64,000 nucleotides of DNA, taken from positions 992,001 to 1,056,000 of the forward strand of contig NZ_JAGINT010000002.1 in NCBI RefSeq assembly GCF_017876295.1, read 5' to 3'. This DNA is from Kribbella aluminosa. GTDB lineage: Bacteria; Actinomycetota; Actinomycetes; Propionibacteriales; Kribbellaceae. A program made the translations under genes and the position numbers. Below the pieces are notes generated by a model that worked only from the letters and a program-made list of their open reading frames with translations, searched no databases and had not been told where the DNA came from. Positions 16,892 through 25,215 of the stretch are shown in pieces (the stretch's first letter is position 1; every line of letters starts with the position of its first letter).

Positions 16892-17021
16892 GAGCCCTCG
16901 ACCGTTGCTGACCTGTTGAGCCCTCGACCGGTGCTGACCTGTCGAGCCCTCGACCGGTGCTGACCTGTCGAGCCCTCGGCAGGTGCTGAGCTTTCGAGCT
17001 CTGGAGCGGTGGTGGGGTTGC
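16892..17021. repeat. 26-bp tandem repeat array
   Basis: Copies start at 16892, 16918, 16944, 16970 and 16996, an exact 26-bp period. The first four are nearly identical (unit opening GAGCCCTCGACCGGTGCTGA), the fourth and fifth decay. The array fills the gap between the asd terminator and the convergent regulator gene. No coding frame is credible across it. The remaining bases to 17134 show nothing recognisable. Confidence 0.85.
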
Positions 17022-17134
17022 TTTCGAGCCCCGAGTTGCCCGTCGGTCCCGAGGGCGCTCTCGCGTTCCCAACGGCGCGGGGTGGTCGGGCTGGTCGTGG
17101 CTGTGGTTGCCACAGCCACTCGACGCAGGGCCTT

Positions 17135-18124
17135 CTAGAGCCAGTTCTCCCGGGCGGCGTGGAGGGCCAGCTGGAAGCGTGTGCTGGCGCCTGTGCGGTT
17201 CATCAGCCGCTCCAGGTAGCGGAAGAACGTCCGGCGGCTGATGCCGAGCGTACGGGCGATGGTGTCGTCCGCGGCACCGGTCGCGAGCAGGGCCAGCAGG
17301 CGGCGCTCGATCGGCTCGAGCCGGTCGTCCTCCGCGCCGACCGACGCGTGCAGCGGCAGCGCGTTGCGCCAGCACAGCTCGAACATCCCGATCAGCGCGG
17401 TCAGCAGGCTGCTCGGCCGGATGATCAGCAGCGAGCGGTTCACGTCGGTGTCGCGCACCGACATCGACACGTACCCGATCGAGCCGTCGATGATCGTCAG
17501 CTTCGCCGGTACGTCGGGCAGCACGCGCGCCTGCTCACCCGCCTCCACGCACGGGAGGATGTTCTCTGTCAGGTAGCCGGGGACCTCGACGGACTCCGGG
17601 GAGTACACGACCCGGTAGCCGACGCCGCGCTTCAGGTGGTCGATCTCCTCCTGGTTCGGGCCGCCGATGTAGTACGGCGGGGAGTCGATGGCCAGGATCT
17701 CGCGCTGGGCACTGCCCTTGATCTGATGGATCCGCTCGACGATCGCGCTACCGGTGACGACCTCGATCAGGTGCGTGGTGGACTCGTTGTGCACGGTCCG
17801 GCGGAACTCGTCGTACGCGTTCAGCACCTCGATGCGGGCCTGCTTCAGCTCGGACTCGCGGCGCAGCGTCATCGCCTCCAGGCCGGCGTCCGGCGGCACC
17901 GGCAGGTACCGGGAGTGGTCCGAGCCGGACCGCCGCGCCAGACCGGCCTGCACCAGTCCGCTGAGCGTGCTGTCGATCGAACCCGCCCGGTCCGGTACGG
18001 CGTCGTCCAGTTCGACGGTCGACGACGGCCCGGTCCGCAGCAGATGCTGGTAGACCCTGATCTCGTCGTCGTTGAGTCCGAGCACCTTCAAGTGGTCGGC
18101 ACGCTCCGTGTCCGTTGTGCTCAC
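17135..18124 (-). CDS. TrmB/LuxR-type helix-turn-helix regulator
   Basis: A 329-aa regulator with two DNA-binding-like ends. Residues about 10-65 form a TrmB-like winged helix (LKVLGLNDDEIRVYQHLLRTG). The middle is a phospholipase D-like/TrmB effector domain (EVVTGSAIVERIHQIKGSAQREILAIDSPP). The last 60 residues are a LuxR-type HTH (RRLLALLATGAADDTIARTLGISRRTFFRYL). Such proteins are common in Streptomyces and relatives and usually lack known ligands. The start GTG at 18124 follows GGAGGAGGGG. It is divergent from the glycan operon over a 1-kb gap; regulation of that operon is possible but unproven. Confidence 0.85.
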   Translation of the reverse strand: MSTTDTERADHLKVLGLNDDEIRVYQHLLRTGPSSTVELDDAVPDRAGSIDSTLSGLVQAGLARRSGSDHSRYLPVPPDAGLEAMTLRRESELKQARIEVLNAYDEFRRTVHNESTTHLIEVVTGSAIVERIHQIKGSAQREILAIDSPPYYIGGPNQEEIDHLKRGVGYRVVYSPESVEVPGYLTENILPCVEAGEQARVLPDVPAKLTIIDGSIGYVSMSVRDTDVNRSLLIIRPSSLLTALIGMFELCWRNALPLHASVGAEDDRLEPIERRLLALLATGAADDTIARTLGISRRTFFRYLERLMNRTGASTRFQLALHAARENWL

Positions 18125-18305
18125 GACCCCTCCTCCCTGCCGATCGCTGTCACCGCCCGCTACCGTCCCTCCAGGTTAGAGGGGCTGGTCCAGCACGGAA
18201 CGCACGGTCCGTGTCGGTGCGGCTGCGTGCAGCGATATTTGTTGTCCTGTCAGCATTCTTGTGCCGTGTCACCATCTGGCCACCATTTCCGCGCAGTCGT
18301 GAGCG

Positions 18306-18370
18306 AGAATTGAGGTCCAGCAGCCCGGCGACGGACCACCTGAGCGCCGCCGGGCTGCTGTTCCAATTCT
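18306..18370. ncRNA. Strong stem-loop, possible regulatory RNA or terminator
   Basis: Outer arms AGAATTG (18306-18312) and CAATTCT (18364-18370) pair perfectly, then inner arms CAGCAGCCCGGCG (18318-18330) and CGCCGGGCTGCTG (18348-18360) pair over 13 bp around a 17-nt loop. No T-tract follows on either strand, so a plain intrinsic terminator is unlikely. It could be part of a small RNA or a 5' leader. Confidence 0.45.
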
Positions 18371-18526
18371 GGCGTGTGTTGGCTGTCCCGTCAGCGGAGC
18401 CGGTTTCGGTTGGATCTCGATCCGGCGCATCGGTGCCCTCGCACTTCCGTGCCATCACCGGCTGTGCCTGAGGGTGTACAAACTGTGGCATCTCCAATCG
18501 TGAGGCCGATTGAGGAGGAGTGCCCG

Positions 18527-18886
18527 ATGCGACCGGTTCCGCCGTGTGCCGCCCGTCGTGTCCGGTCTGCCGGCGCGAAGGCATCTTCGCAGGGATCCCG
18601 CGTAGCGCTGACCTCCACCACCGGCCTCGGGAGGCCGATGACCGCCGCCCTGGTCATCGCGCCGATGGATCCGGTGCCGCCGTCCGCGACCGCCCACCGC
18701 GGACGCGTGCCCGGATCGCTGGTGGAACCCCGGGAGTCGCCGGCGGGTGCTCCGTGGATGGTGAGGCTGTCCACGGGGAGTCCGGACGTGCTGTTGCGTG
18801 ACACGTCCGGCCCGCGTGCGCGGCTCTCGGGGGTCCTGCCGCTGAACTGGTGTGCCGCGTCACGCCAACTTCGCGCCGGAGCGTAG
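18527..18886 (+). CDS. Possible small hypothetical protein
   Basis: An ATG at 18527 sits 7 bp after AGGAGGAG, itself preceded by a CAATCG/CGATTG hairpin, and opens 119 codons (MRPVPPCAARRVRSAGAKAS...). Third-position GC is high, which favours coding, but composition (Arg/Pro/Ser-rich, no domain, no signal peptide) is also what random GC-rich frames give. An antisense frame overlaps it over its whole length. I report it only because of the ribosome site. Confidence 0.3.
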   Translation: MRPVPPCAARRVRSAGAKASSQGSRVALTSTTGLGRPMTAALVIAPMDPVPPSATAHRGRVPGSLVEPRESPAGAPWMVRLSTGSPDVLLRDTSGPRARLSGVLPLNWCAASRQLRAGA

Positions 18887-19065
18887 CGTCGTACCTGATG
18901 ATTTGACCGCGATTTGACTTGCCTGGAAGGCGTTTTGGCCGCCACTGGCTGTCAAATGTATATTCCGGGTAACGATCGGCGAAGGACGACGCAGGTGTTG
19001 TGGATGCAGCGGGGAACGACGCTCGGTAGCCGTCCGTACGTTGTTGCTCACTAAGGAGGACCGCT

Positions 19066-19209
19066 GTGTCGTCGGCGTCCGAGCGGATCCGATACTCTGC
19101 TTTCCGGTCCGCGTGGCCCGCCGCCATACCCCGGACGGTACCCGCCGAAACCCAGGTGATCGGCCATCGTGGATCCAATTTCCGGCAGAGAGAGGCATCG
19201 CCTGCATGA
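19066..19209 (+). CDS. Upstream leader ORF coupled to the ABC permease
   Basis: A GTG at 19066 follows the best ribosome-binding site in the area (AAGGAGGA, 19053-19060) and opens 47 codons starting MSSASERIRYSAFRSAW. Its TGA (19207-19209) overlaps the ATG of the permease (19206) as ATGA. The permease start itself has only a weak site. The peptide has no recognisable motif and may exist mainly to bring ribosomes to the permease, or to regulate it. Confidence 0.5.
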   Translation: MSSASERIRYSAFRSAWPAAIPRTVPAETQVIGHRGSNFRQREASPA

Positions 19210-20072
19210 ACGCGACTAGCGTCGACGAGGAGTTCAACCCGTCGGTGCATGTGTACGAACCGCACAAGGTCGGACTGCCGGCCATGCGCCCCTACTTCAA
19301 GGCGCTCTGGCAGCGACGGGAGTTCGCGGCGGAGATGTCCCGGACGAACATCCGGGGTGCGCACACGAACACCTTCTTCGGGCAGGTGTGGCTGGTCCTG
19401 AACCCGCTGCTGCTCGCCTTGGTGTATTACCTGCTCACCGACATCATCGGCGGTGGCGGTGCCAAGATCGATGCGGGACTGCGGTTCGCTCACATGTGCG
19501 GCGGCTTGTTCGCCTTCTACTACTTCTCGGGTGCGATGACGGCCGGTGCGGCCAGCGTCGTCGGCGGCGGCAAGCTGCTGATGAACCAGTCGTTCCCGCG
19601 GATGCTGCTGCCGTTGTCGGCGGTGCGGACCGCGTTCTTCCGGTTCGTGCCGACCCTGGTGGTGTATCTCGTCATCCACGTGTTGATGGGGCAGAAGCTG
19701 CGCTGGCAGATGCTGCTGGCGCCGGCGTTCCTGGTAATGCTGACGGTCTTCGCCGCCGGCATGGGGATGATCTTCGCCGCGCTGCAGGTGTACTTCCGGG
19801 ACACGGCGAGCTTCCTGCCGTACTTCGTGCGCATCTGGCTGTACATGTCCCCGGTGCTGTGGTTCATCGAGCAGGCACCGCCGAAGTTCAAGGGCTTCAT
19901 CCAGTACAACCCGCTGTACCCGCTGCTCGGCGGCTGGACCGACCTGCTGGTCAAGGGGCACATTCCGCCGATGCAGCTCTGGCTCGCCGGTGCGTTCTGG
20001 GCCGTCTTGGCCTTCGTCGTGGGCTCGTTGTTCTTCATGTCGAGGGAGCGTGATTTCGTTGTCCGTCTCTGA
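19206..20072 (+). CDS. ABC-2 type polysaccharide exporter permease (Wzm/TagG-like)
   Basis: A 288-aa membrane protein of the ABC-2 family, six helices, which with the ATPase encoded next forms a Wzm/Wzt- or TagGH-type exporter of lipid-linked glycan. The N-terminal cytoplasmic helix carries FKALWQRREFAAEMSRTNIRG, then TFFGQVWLVLNPLLLALVYYLL, both typical; the last periplasmic segment is FKGFIQYNPLYPLLGGW. The ATG at 19206 was chosen over upstream in-frame TTG codons because the family starts near here. It heads a same-strand run of genes to 35311. Confidence 0.9.
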   Translation: MNATSVDEEFNPSVHVYEPHKVGLPAMRPYFKALWQRREFAAEMSRTNIRGAHTNTFFGQVWLVLNPLLLALVYYLLTDIIGGGGAKIDAGLRFAHMCGGLFAFYYFSGAMTAGAASVVGGGKLLMNQSFPRMLLPLSAVRTAFFRFVPTLVVYLVIHVLMGQKLRWQMLLAPAFLVMLTVFAAGMGMIFAALQVYFRDTASFLPYFVRIWLYMSPVLWFIEQAPPKFKGFIQYNPLYPLLGGWTDLLVKGHIPPMQLWLAGAFWAVLAFVVGSLFFMSRERDFVVRL

Positions 20073-20088
20073 GACTGAGAAGAAACCG

Positions 20089-20877
20089 ATGCAGAAGACC
20101 ACGTCCACCCTGCCCGCCGTCAAGGTGCAGGACGTGTCGATCACCTACCGGACCACGTTCGAGCGGGTGCCGACCTTCAAGAGCGCGATCGTCCGGCTCG
20201 GCCGCGGCGAGCGCGCGGTCCGCGAGGTCGAGGCCGTCCAGCACGTGTCGTTCGACGTCAACCACGGCACCACGATCGGCATCATCGGCGCGAACGGCGC
20301 CGGCAAGTCGACGCTGATGCGCTCGATCGCCGGCATTCTGCCGCCGACCTCGGGCCGGATCGAGGTGCACGGCCGGGTCTCCACGCTGCTGTCGCTGGGC
20401 GTCGGCTTCAACGCCGCCCTGTCCGGCAAGGAGAACGTCGTCCTCGGTGGCCTGGCGGCGGGTCTGAGCCGCAAGGAGATCCAGGCGCGGTACGAGGAGA
20501 TCGCCGAGTTCGCCGAGCTCGGCGACTTCATGGAGATGCCGATGCGGACGTACTCGTCCGGCATGTTCAGCCGGCTGGCGTTCTCGGTCGCGGTGCACAT
20601 GGACCCGGACATCCTGCTGATCGACGAGGCGCTGTCCGCCGGTGACGCGTCGTTCAAGACCAAGGCCGCGGCGAAGATGTCCGAGCTGGTCACGAACAGC
20701 CGCACGATGTTCCTGGTCAGCCACGCGATGAGCAGTGTCCGCGAGATGTGCAACGACTGCATCTGGCTGCACAAGGGCAAGCTGATGATGCGCGGCGAGC
20801 CCAACGAGGTGATCCAGGCCTACACCAAGTTCCTGCAGGTCGGGGAAGAAGAAGCTGTCTCACTCGAGGACCTCTGA
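20089..20877 (+). CDS. ABC exporter ATP-binding protein (Wzt/TagH-like)
   Basis: A 262-aa ATPase partner of the preceding permease. Walker A GANGAGKST, a Q-loop-region variant, the signature YSSGMFSRLAFS, Walker B DILLIDEALSAGD and the H-loop SHAM are all present. The sequence YSSGM and EALSAGD are typical of the polysaccharide/teichoic-acid exporter subfamily. It lacks the C-terminal carbohydrate-binding domain of E. coli O9a Wzt, so export should not depend on a recognised terminal cap. The ATG at 20089 is used; a TTG at 20059, with GAGGGAG before it, would add 10 residues and overlap the permease. Confidence 0.92.
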   Translation: MQKTTSTLPAVKVQDVSITYRTTFERVPTFKSAIVRLGRGERAVREVEAVQHVSFDVNHGTTIGIIGANGAGKSTLMRSIAGILPPTSGRIEVHGRVSTLLSLGVGFNAALSGKENVVLGGLAAGLSRKEIQARYEEIAEFAELGDFMEMPMRTYSSGMFSRLAFSVAVHMDPDILLIDEALSAGDASFKTKAAAKMSELVTNSRTMFLVSHAMSSVREMCNDCIWLHKGKLMMRGEPNEVIQAYTKFLQVGEEEAVSLEDL

Positions 20878-20881
20878 GGCG

Positions 20882-21976
20882 ATGTCACGCAGCACGGCGC
20901 CGGACGTGGGGATCATCACGACCGGCCACGACGTGGCCGATGCGCGCCTGCACAAGATCACCGCGGCCCTGCAGCACCGCGACCTGAGGGTCGAGCTGTG
21001 GGGCCTCGGTGATGCGGAGGGTGGCCCGGCCGGTGCGACGGTGCACGCCGGGCCGCGCGGCAGCCTGGTGCAGCGGCTGGCCCGGACCGCCGTACTGCCG
21101 TGGCGGACCAACGCCAAGGTGGTGATGACGGTCGACCCGGACATGATCCCGGTCACCCGGCTGGTCACCATGCTCCGGCGGCGCAAGCTCGTCGTCGACG
21201 TGCACGAGGACTACGAGCGGTTGCTGGCCGACCGTGCCTGGGCGAAAGGACCGGCGGGTCTGCCGGCCCGGCTGATCGTCCGGGCGGGCTCGAAACTGGC
21301 TGCGGGTGCCGACCTGACCGTGGTCGCCGACTCGCACCTCGCGCCGCACCATGCTAAGCACCGCCTGGTGGTGCAGAACCTTCCCGACCACGGCTTCCTG
21401 GCCCCGTCCCCGCCGACCGGCACGCCGCGTGCGGTGTACGTCGGGGATCTGCGGACCAGCCGTGGTCTGTTCGACATGGTCGAGACCGTCGCCGGGGCGC
21501 CGGAGTGGTCTCTCGACCTGGTCGGCCCGGTTGCACCGTCGGACCGGGACCGGATCGAGGCCCGGATCGCGCAGCCCGACCTGGGCGGCCGCGTCCGGTT
21601 GCACGGGCGCCAGCCACCCGCTGACGCCTGGCGGATCGCGCACGGCGCCTGGGCGAGCCTCGCCATGCTGCAGCCGACCCCGGCGTTCATCGAAGCGATG
21701 CCGTCGAAGATCTACGAGTACCTCGCCAGCGGCCTTCCCGTGCTGTCCACCCGGCTGCCCCGGCAGTCGAAGGTGATCGAGGAGTCCGGTGGCGGAGTCC
21801 TGGTGGACTCGGTGGCGGAGGCGTCCGAGACCCTGCGGCGCTGGTCCGCGGACCCGGGTGAGCTGGAGAAGCTGCGCGACCACGCGCTGCAGTGGGCGGC
21901 CGACCATCTGCCCACGACCACGCCGTACGACGATTTGGCCGACGCGATTCTCAACCTGCTAAGAGGACCTGCATGA
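20882..21976 (+). CDS. Glycosyltransferase family 4-like protein
   Basis: A 364-aa GT-B fold transferase. The N-terminal domain includes VGIITTGHDVADARLHKI and VVDVHEDYERL. The C-terminal donor-binding domain has YVGDLRTSRGLFDM and the EAMPSKIYEYLASGLPVL segment, whose E-x7-E-like pattern marks retaining GT4 enzymes. It lies 4 bp after the exporter ATPase and ends in an ATGA overlap with the next transferase. Sugar donor and acceptor cannot be read from the sequence. Confidence 0.88.
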   Translation: MSRSTAPDVGIITTGHDVADARLHKITAALQHRDLRVELWGLGDAEGGPAGATVHAGPRGSLVQRLARTAVLPWRTNAKVVMTVDPDMIPVTRLVTMLRRRKLVVDVHEDYERLLADRAWAKGPAGLPARLIVRAGSKLAAGADLTVVADSHLAPHHAKHRLVVQNLPDHGFLAPSPPTGTPRAVYVGDLRTSRGLFDMVETVAGAPEWSLDLVGPVAPSDRDRIEARIAQPDLGGRVRLHGRQPPADAWRIAHGAWASLAMLQPTPAFIEAMPSKIYEYLASGLPVLSTRLPRQSKVIEESGGGVLVDSVAEASETLRRWSADPGELEKLRDHALQWAADHLPTTTPYDDLADAILNLLRGPA

Positions 21977-23295
21977 CCAACCGCCCACACCTTCTGTACG
22001 TCGCCTGGGGCTTCCCGCCCTGCCGGGGCGGCGGTGTCTACCGGGCACTGGCCACAGCCAACCGGTTCGCCGCGCTCGGCTGGAAGGTGACTGTGCTGAC
22101 GGCCGACCGCGACACGTTCTTCCGGTTCACCGGCGCGGACCTGACCCTCGAGGAGCGGGTCGACCCCTCCGTCGAGGTCGTTCGGGTGCCGTTCGAGTGG
22201 CCGATCCTGGAGGCCGACCTGCGCCGCTGGTCGAAGCGCCGCGCCTCGAACCCGAAGCTCTGGGCCAAGTGGCGCACCAAGCAGGACCAGATCCCGTTCC
22301 CGGAGAGCGGGTACGGGCCCTGGCGCTCGGTGATCGAGAAGGCCGCGGAGCGGATCCACAAGGCGCACAAGGTCGACCTCACGGTCGCCACGGCCAACCC
22401 GCACGTCGCGTTCACGGCGGCGTACCACCTGCACAAGAAGTTCCAGGTGCCGTACGTGATGGACTACCGCGATGCGTGGCTGCTGGACGTGTTCACCGGT
22501 GACCGGCTGCACGAGCCGAACAGCCGCGCCGCGCGCTGGGAGAAGAAGCTGGTCGAGTCCGCTCGCGAGGTCTGGTTCGTGAACGACCCGATCAAGGAGT
22601 GGCACGAGAAGCTCTACCCGGCGCAGGCGTCGAGGATGCACACGGTCGCGAACGGGTTCGACCCGGACCTGGTGCCGGACACGCAGGACCGTGGCGCGGT
22701 CACGGACCGGCCGCTGGTATTCGGGTACGTCGGGACCGTGTCGCCGAAGGTGCCGCTGAAGGAGTTCGTCGAGGGCTGGCAGCTGGCGAAGGAGCAGTCC
22801 GGGGAGCTGGCCGGCGCGCGCGCGAAGATCTACGGCTACCTCGGGTACTACGCCCAGCCGCGGGCGGACATGCTCGCGACGATCAACGCCGCCGCGGATG
22901 CCGGGGTCAGCTACGAGGGTCCGGTCGGCAAGGCCGAGATCGCGAAGGCGTACGACGAGTTCGACGCGCAGCTGCTGATGCTGGGCAAGGGGCGGTACGT
23001 GACCAGCGGGAAGGTGTTCGAGTACCTCGCGACCGGGCTGCCGGTGGTGTCGGTGCACGACCCGGAGAACGCGGCGTCCGACGTACTGCGGGGGCATCCG
23101 TTGTGGTTCCCGGTCGCGGACGTGACGCCGGAGGCGATCGCGGCGGCGCTGGTCGAGGCGGCGCACGCGGCGCGGACCGCGGACGAGGGGATCCGGGCGA
23201 AGGCGCGCGAGTTCGGGGCGTCGTACCGGCGGGACCTGCAGCTGGATCCGCGGATCGAAGCGCTGGCGGCGAGTGTGCAGGGGGTGGCAGCGTGA
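21973..23295 (+). CDS. Glycosyltransferase family 4-like protein
   Basis: A 440-aa GT-B transferase. The N-terminus HLLYVAWGFPPCRGGGVYRAL is the glycine-rich acceptor-side loop seen in WbuB/WcaI-like GT4 enzymes, and DYRDAWLLDVF is the usual conserved acidic segment. The donor domain has FGYVGTVSPKVPLKEFVEG and GKVFEYLATGLPVVSV. The ATG at 21973 overlaps the previous stop; an upstream in-frame start would lie inside the previous gene. It probably acts on the lipid-linked precursor on the inner face of the membrane. Confidence 0.88.
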   Translation: MTNRPHLLYVAWGFPPCRGGGVYRALATANRFAALGWKVTVLTADRDTFFRFTGADLTLEERVDPSVEVVRVPFEWPILEADLRRWSKRRASNPKLWAKWRTKQDQIPFPESGYGPWRSVIEKAAERIHKAHKVDLTVATANPHVAFTAAYHLHKKFQVPYVMDYRDAWLLDVFTGDRLHEPNSRAARWEKKLVESAREVWFVNDPIKEWHEKLYPAQASRMHTVANGFDPDLVPDTQDRGAVTDRPLVFGYVGTVSPKVPLKEFVEGWQLAKEQSGELAGARAKIYGYLGYYAQPRADMLATINAAADAGVSYEGPVGKAEIAKAYDEFDAQLLMLGKGRYVTSGKVFEYLATGLPVVSVHDPENAASDVLRGHPLWFPVADVTPEAIAAALVEAAHAARTADEGIRAKAREFGASYRRDLQLDPRIEALAASVQGVAA

Positions 23296-24026
23296 GCAAC
23301 GTCGTGCTGTTGTCGACCCGGCGGTTGCCGCCGACGTACTTCGACCAGGTCCGCGAGGACCTCGGCGACCAGAACCTCACCATCGACGTGGTCGGCTGGG
23401 TGGCGCCGTCGGCGTGGGTCGCCGACAAGGTCAACACCTTCACGCTGATCGGCCCGGGCCGGATGCCGGCTGCCCCAGCCCTCGAGCCGGAGCCCGGCGC
23501 GGAGCCGACCGACGAAGCTCCCGACGCGGTCATCGCGCCGGAAGCGGTAGCCGATCCGGCAACCGTCGTCGAGGACGAGGCCAAGGTGGCCCCGGCGGCA
23601 GCCCAGGTTGCGGCTGCAGGCGCCGAGCCGGCTGCTGGTGCCGGAGCGGCGGGTAAGCCTGCGGCGAAGCCGCGGCCGACCGGGGCGAAGCGGGTTGTCA
23701 AGGCTGTGGAGTGGCGGGCGCGGAAGGCGCGGAAGGTTGCGGGGCGGATGTTGCCGCCGGCAATCAAGGGGTCGGCGCCGGTGAAGTTCCTGCGTGGGCA
23801 GCGCGCCACCAGCGACCTCGGGAAGAACTACTGGGAGCGCGTCCTCAGCCGTCGTGACGTGCTGACGGCCATCGACCACGCCGATGTCGTGATCGCGCTG
23901 GACGCCGGCGCCATCTGGGCCGGCTGGAACCTCGGCCAGCGCAAGGCCAGCACCCCCGTGGTGCTCGGCCTGCCCGCGGCCCGCCGCGAGCTCGACATGA
24001 TGAAGGCCCCAGTAGGTAATGGATGA
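23292..24026 (+). CDS. Unknown protein of the glycan operon with Ala/Pro-rich linker
   Basis: I do not recognise this 244-aa protein. It starts GTG (GTGA overlap) with VLLSTRRLPPTYFDQVREDL, followed by about 90 residues of low-complexity Ala/Pro/Glu (residues 60-125), a basic stretch (KRVVKAVEWRARKARKVAGR), and a C-terminal part DHADVVIALDAGAIWAGWNL and GLPAARRELDM. The two ordered ends together resemble a split Rossmann-like glycosyltransferase domain, but no catalytic motif is present. Its end overlaps the next start by 8 bp. Fixed position between transferases suggests a helper role in glycan assembly. Confidence 0.75.
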   Translation: MSNVVLLSTRRLPPTYFDQVREDLGDQNLTIDVVGWVAPSAWVADKVNTFTLIGPGRMPAAPALEPEPGAEPTDEAPDAVIAPEAVADPATVVEDEAKVAPAAAQVAAAGAEPAAGAGAAGKPAAKPRPTGAKRVVKAVEWRARKARKVAGRMLPPAIKGSAPVKFLRGQRATSDLGKNYWERVLSRRDVLTAIDHADVVIALDAGAIWAGWNLGQRKASTPVVLGLPAARRELDMMKAPVGNG

Positions 24027-25215
24027 CACAGTGACGGTGACGCGCGCGATCCGCGAGCACCTGCCGGCGCCACTGGCCCGGACCGCGGGAGCGGTCCGGC
24101 GGCGCCTGCGGGGCGTGCGGTACTCGTTCGCTCAGCTACCGGCCTTCCCGTCGGTACCGACGACGCCCGTGCGGATGCTGGTCGGACCGACCAACTCCGC
24201 CGGGCAGGGGCACGCCTGGGCACAGGCCGCGAACACCCTGCCGGACGTCGCCGCCGTCTCGTTCGCCTTTCACCGCAAGGGCCGCTTCCAGTTCGCCGAC
24301 GACTACGGCGTACCGCTGGCCTGGTTCGGTCAGCCGCGCTGGCAGCGCGCCCAGCAGCACTACGTCGCGCAGTACACGCACGTGATGGTCGAGTCGTTGC
24401 GCCCACTGTTCGGCGCCCGCGGGTTCGCCGACGCGCAGCCCGACGTCGAGGAGCTCGTCGGCAAAGGCGTCAACGTCGCACTGCTCTTCCACGGCTCCGA
24501 CATCCGTCTGCCCAGCCGGCACGCGAAGCGCGAGCGCTGGTCGCCGTTCGCCCCGGGCGACGACCTGACCGAGCGGCTCGAGCCGCAGGCCCGCCGGCAC
24601 GCCGAGCTGGTGGAATCGTTGGGACTCCCCGTCTTCGTCTCCACGGTCGACCTGCTGGACGACGTACCGAACGCTCAGTGGCTGCCGGTCGCGATCGACC
24701 CGGCGCCCTGGCAGCGGGCCGCCCGACCGCTGTTCAGTACGGCGAAGCCGGTCGTCGCGCACGTCCCGTCGAACGCGAAACTCAAAGGCACACAGGAGAT
24801 CGACGAGGTCCTCACGACCCTCCAGGACCGCGGTCTGGTCGAGTACCGGCGGATCAGCGGCGTCCAGCACCAGGACATGCCGGCGGTGATCGGCGACGCC
24901 GACATTGTTGTCGACCAGCTGCACATCGGCCTGTACGGCGTGGCGGCCGCGGAGGCCCTGGCCGCCGGGCGGATCGTGGTTTCGTACGTCGGTGACGAGG
25001 TGCGCCGGAAGGTGCGTAGTCTGACTGGGCGAGAGGTGCCGATCGTCGAGGCGGATCCCGACACCCTGGGTGATGTCCTCGGCGGGCTGATCGCCGATCG
25101 TGACACCGCTGCCGAGCGGGCCGCCGCCGGCCCCGGTTTCGTGACCGAGCTGCACGACGGACGCCGCTCGGCCGAAGTACTGAGAAGTTGGCTCATCCCG
25201 AAGGAGATCCTGTGA
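24019..25215 (+). CDS. Glycosyltransferase-like protein, paralogue of the C-terminal half of the 31523 gene
   Basis: A 398-aa protein with an MLVGPTNSAGQGHAWAQA segment, LLFHGSDIRLPSRHAKRERW, and a C-terminal DADIVVDQLHIGLYGVAAAEALAAG block that looks like the donor side of a GT-B fold (ending in the E-A-L-A-A-G pattern). The same three blocks, in the same order and spacing, form the second half of the protein at 31523-34153 (GPVNSAGQ, LVFHGSEIR, SADIVVDQMLLGSYGVFACEAMAAG). They are therefore paralogous modules. A divergent glycosyltransferase is the best reading. It overlaps the genes on both sides by a few bases. Confidence 0.78.
   Translation: MDDTVTVTRAIREHLPAPLARTAGAVRRRLRGVRYSFAQLPAFPSVPTTPVRMLVGPTNSAGQGHAWAQAANTLPDVAAVSFAFHRKGRFQFADDYGVPLAWFGQPRWQRAQQHYVAQYTHVMVESLRPLFGARGFADAQPDVEELVGKGVNVALLFHGSDIRLPSRHAKRERWSPFAPGDDLTERLEPQARRHAELVESLGLPVFVSTVDLLDDVPNAQWLPVAIDPAPWQRAARPLFSTAKPVVAHVPSNAKLKGTQEIDEVLTTLQDRGLVEYRRISGVQHQDMPAVIGDADIVVDQLHIGLYGVAAAEALAAGRIVVSYVGDEVRRKVRSLTGREVPIVEADPDTLGDVLGGLIADRDTAAERAAAGPGFVTELHDGRRSAEVLRSWLIPKEIL

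Larger units (their letters stand above)
18125..19065. other. Long structured intergenic region upstream of the glycan operon
   Basis: No convincing conserved gene is visible. It holds a large stem-loop (18306-18370), a second hairpin (18495-18512) ahead of a possible small ORF, and an AT-richer segment (18900-18965) with TTGACT and TATATT-like elements that probably carries the promoter of the operon starting at 19206. Repeated TGTCAGC/TGTCACC motifs occur at 18248-18285. Confidence 0.6.

Noticed and set aside
16892..17021. CRISPR-like array
   Set aside because: The units are contiguous 26-bp tandem copies with no unique spacers, and no cas genes are in the window.
18391..18945. Minus-strand 184-codon frame in the long intergenic region
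   Set aside because: No ribosome site, no family and Ser/Arg/Gly-rich composition; the opposite strand has better start signals.
22599..24026. 475-codon version of the unknown glycan-operon protein
   Set aside because: The first 230 codons are an arginine/glycine-rich shadow of the preceding glycosyltransferase; the GTG at 23292 overlaps that gene's stop in the usual way.
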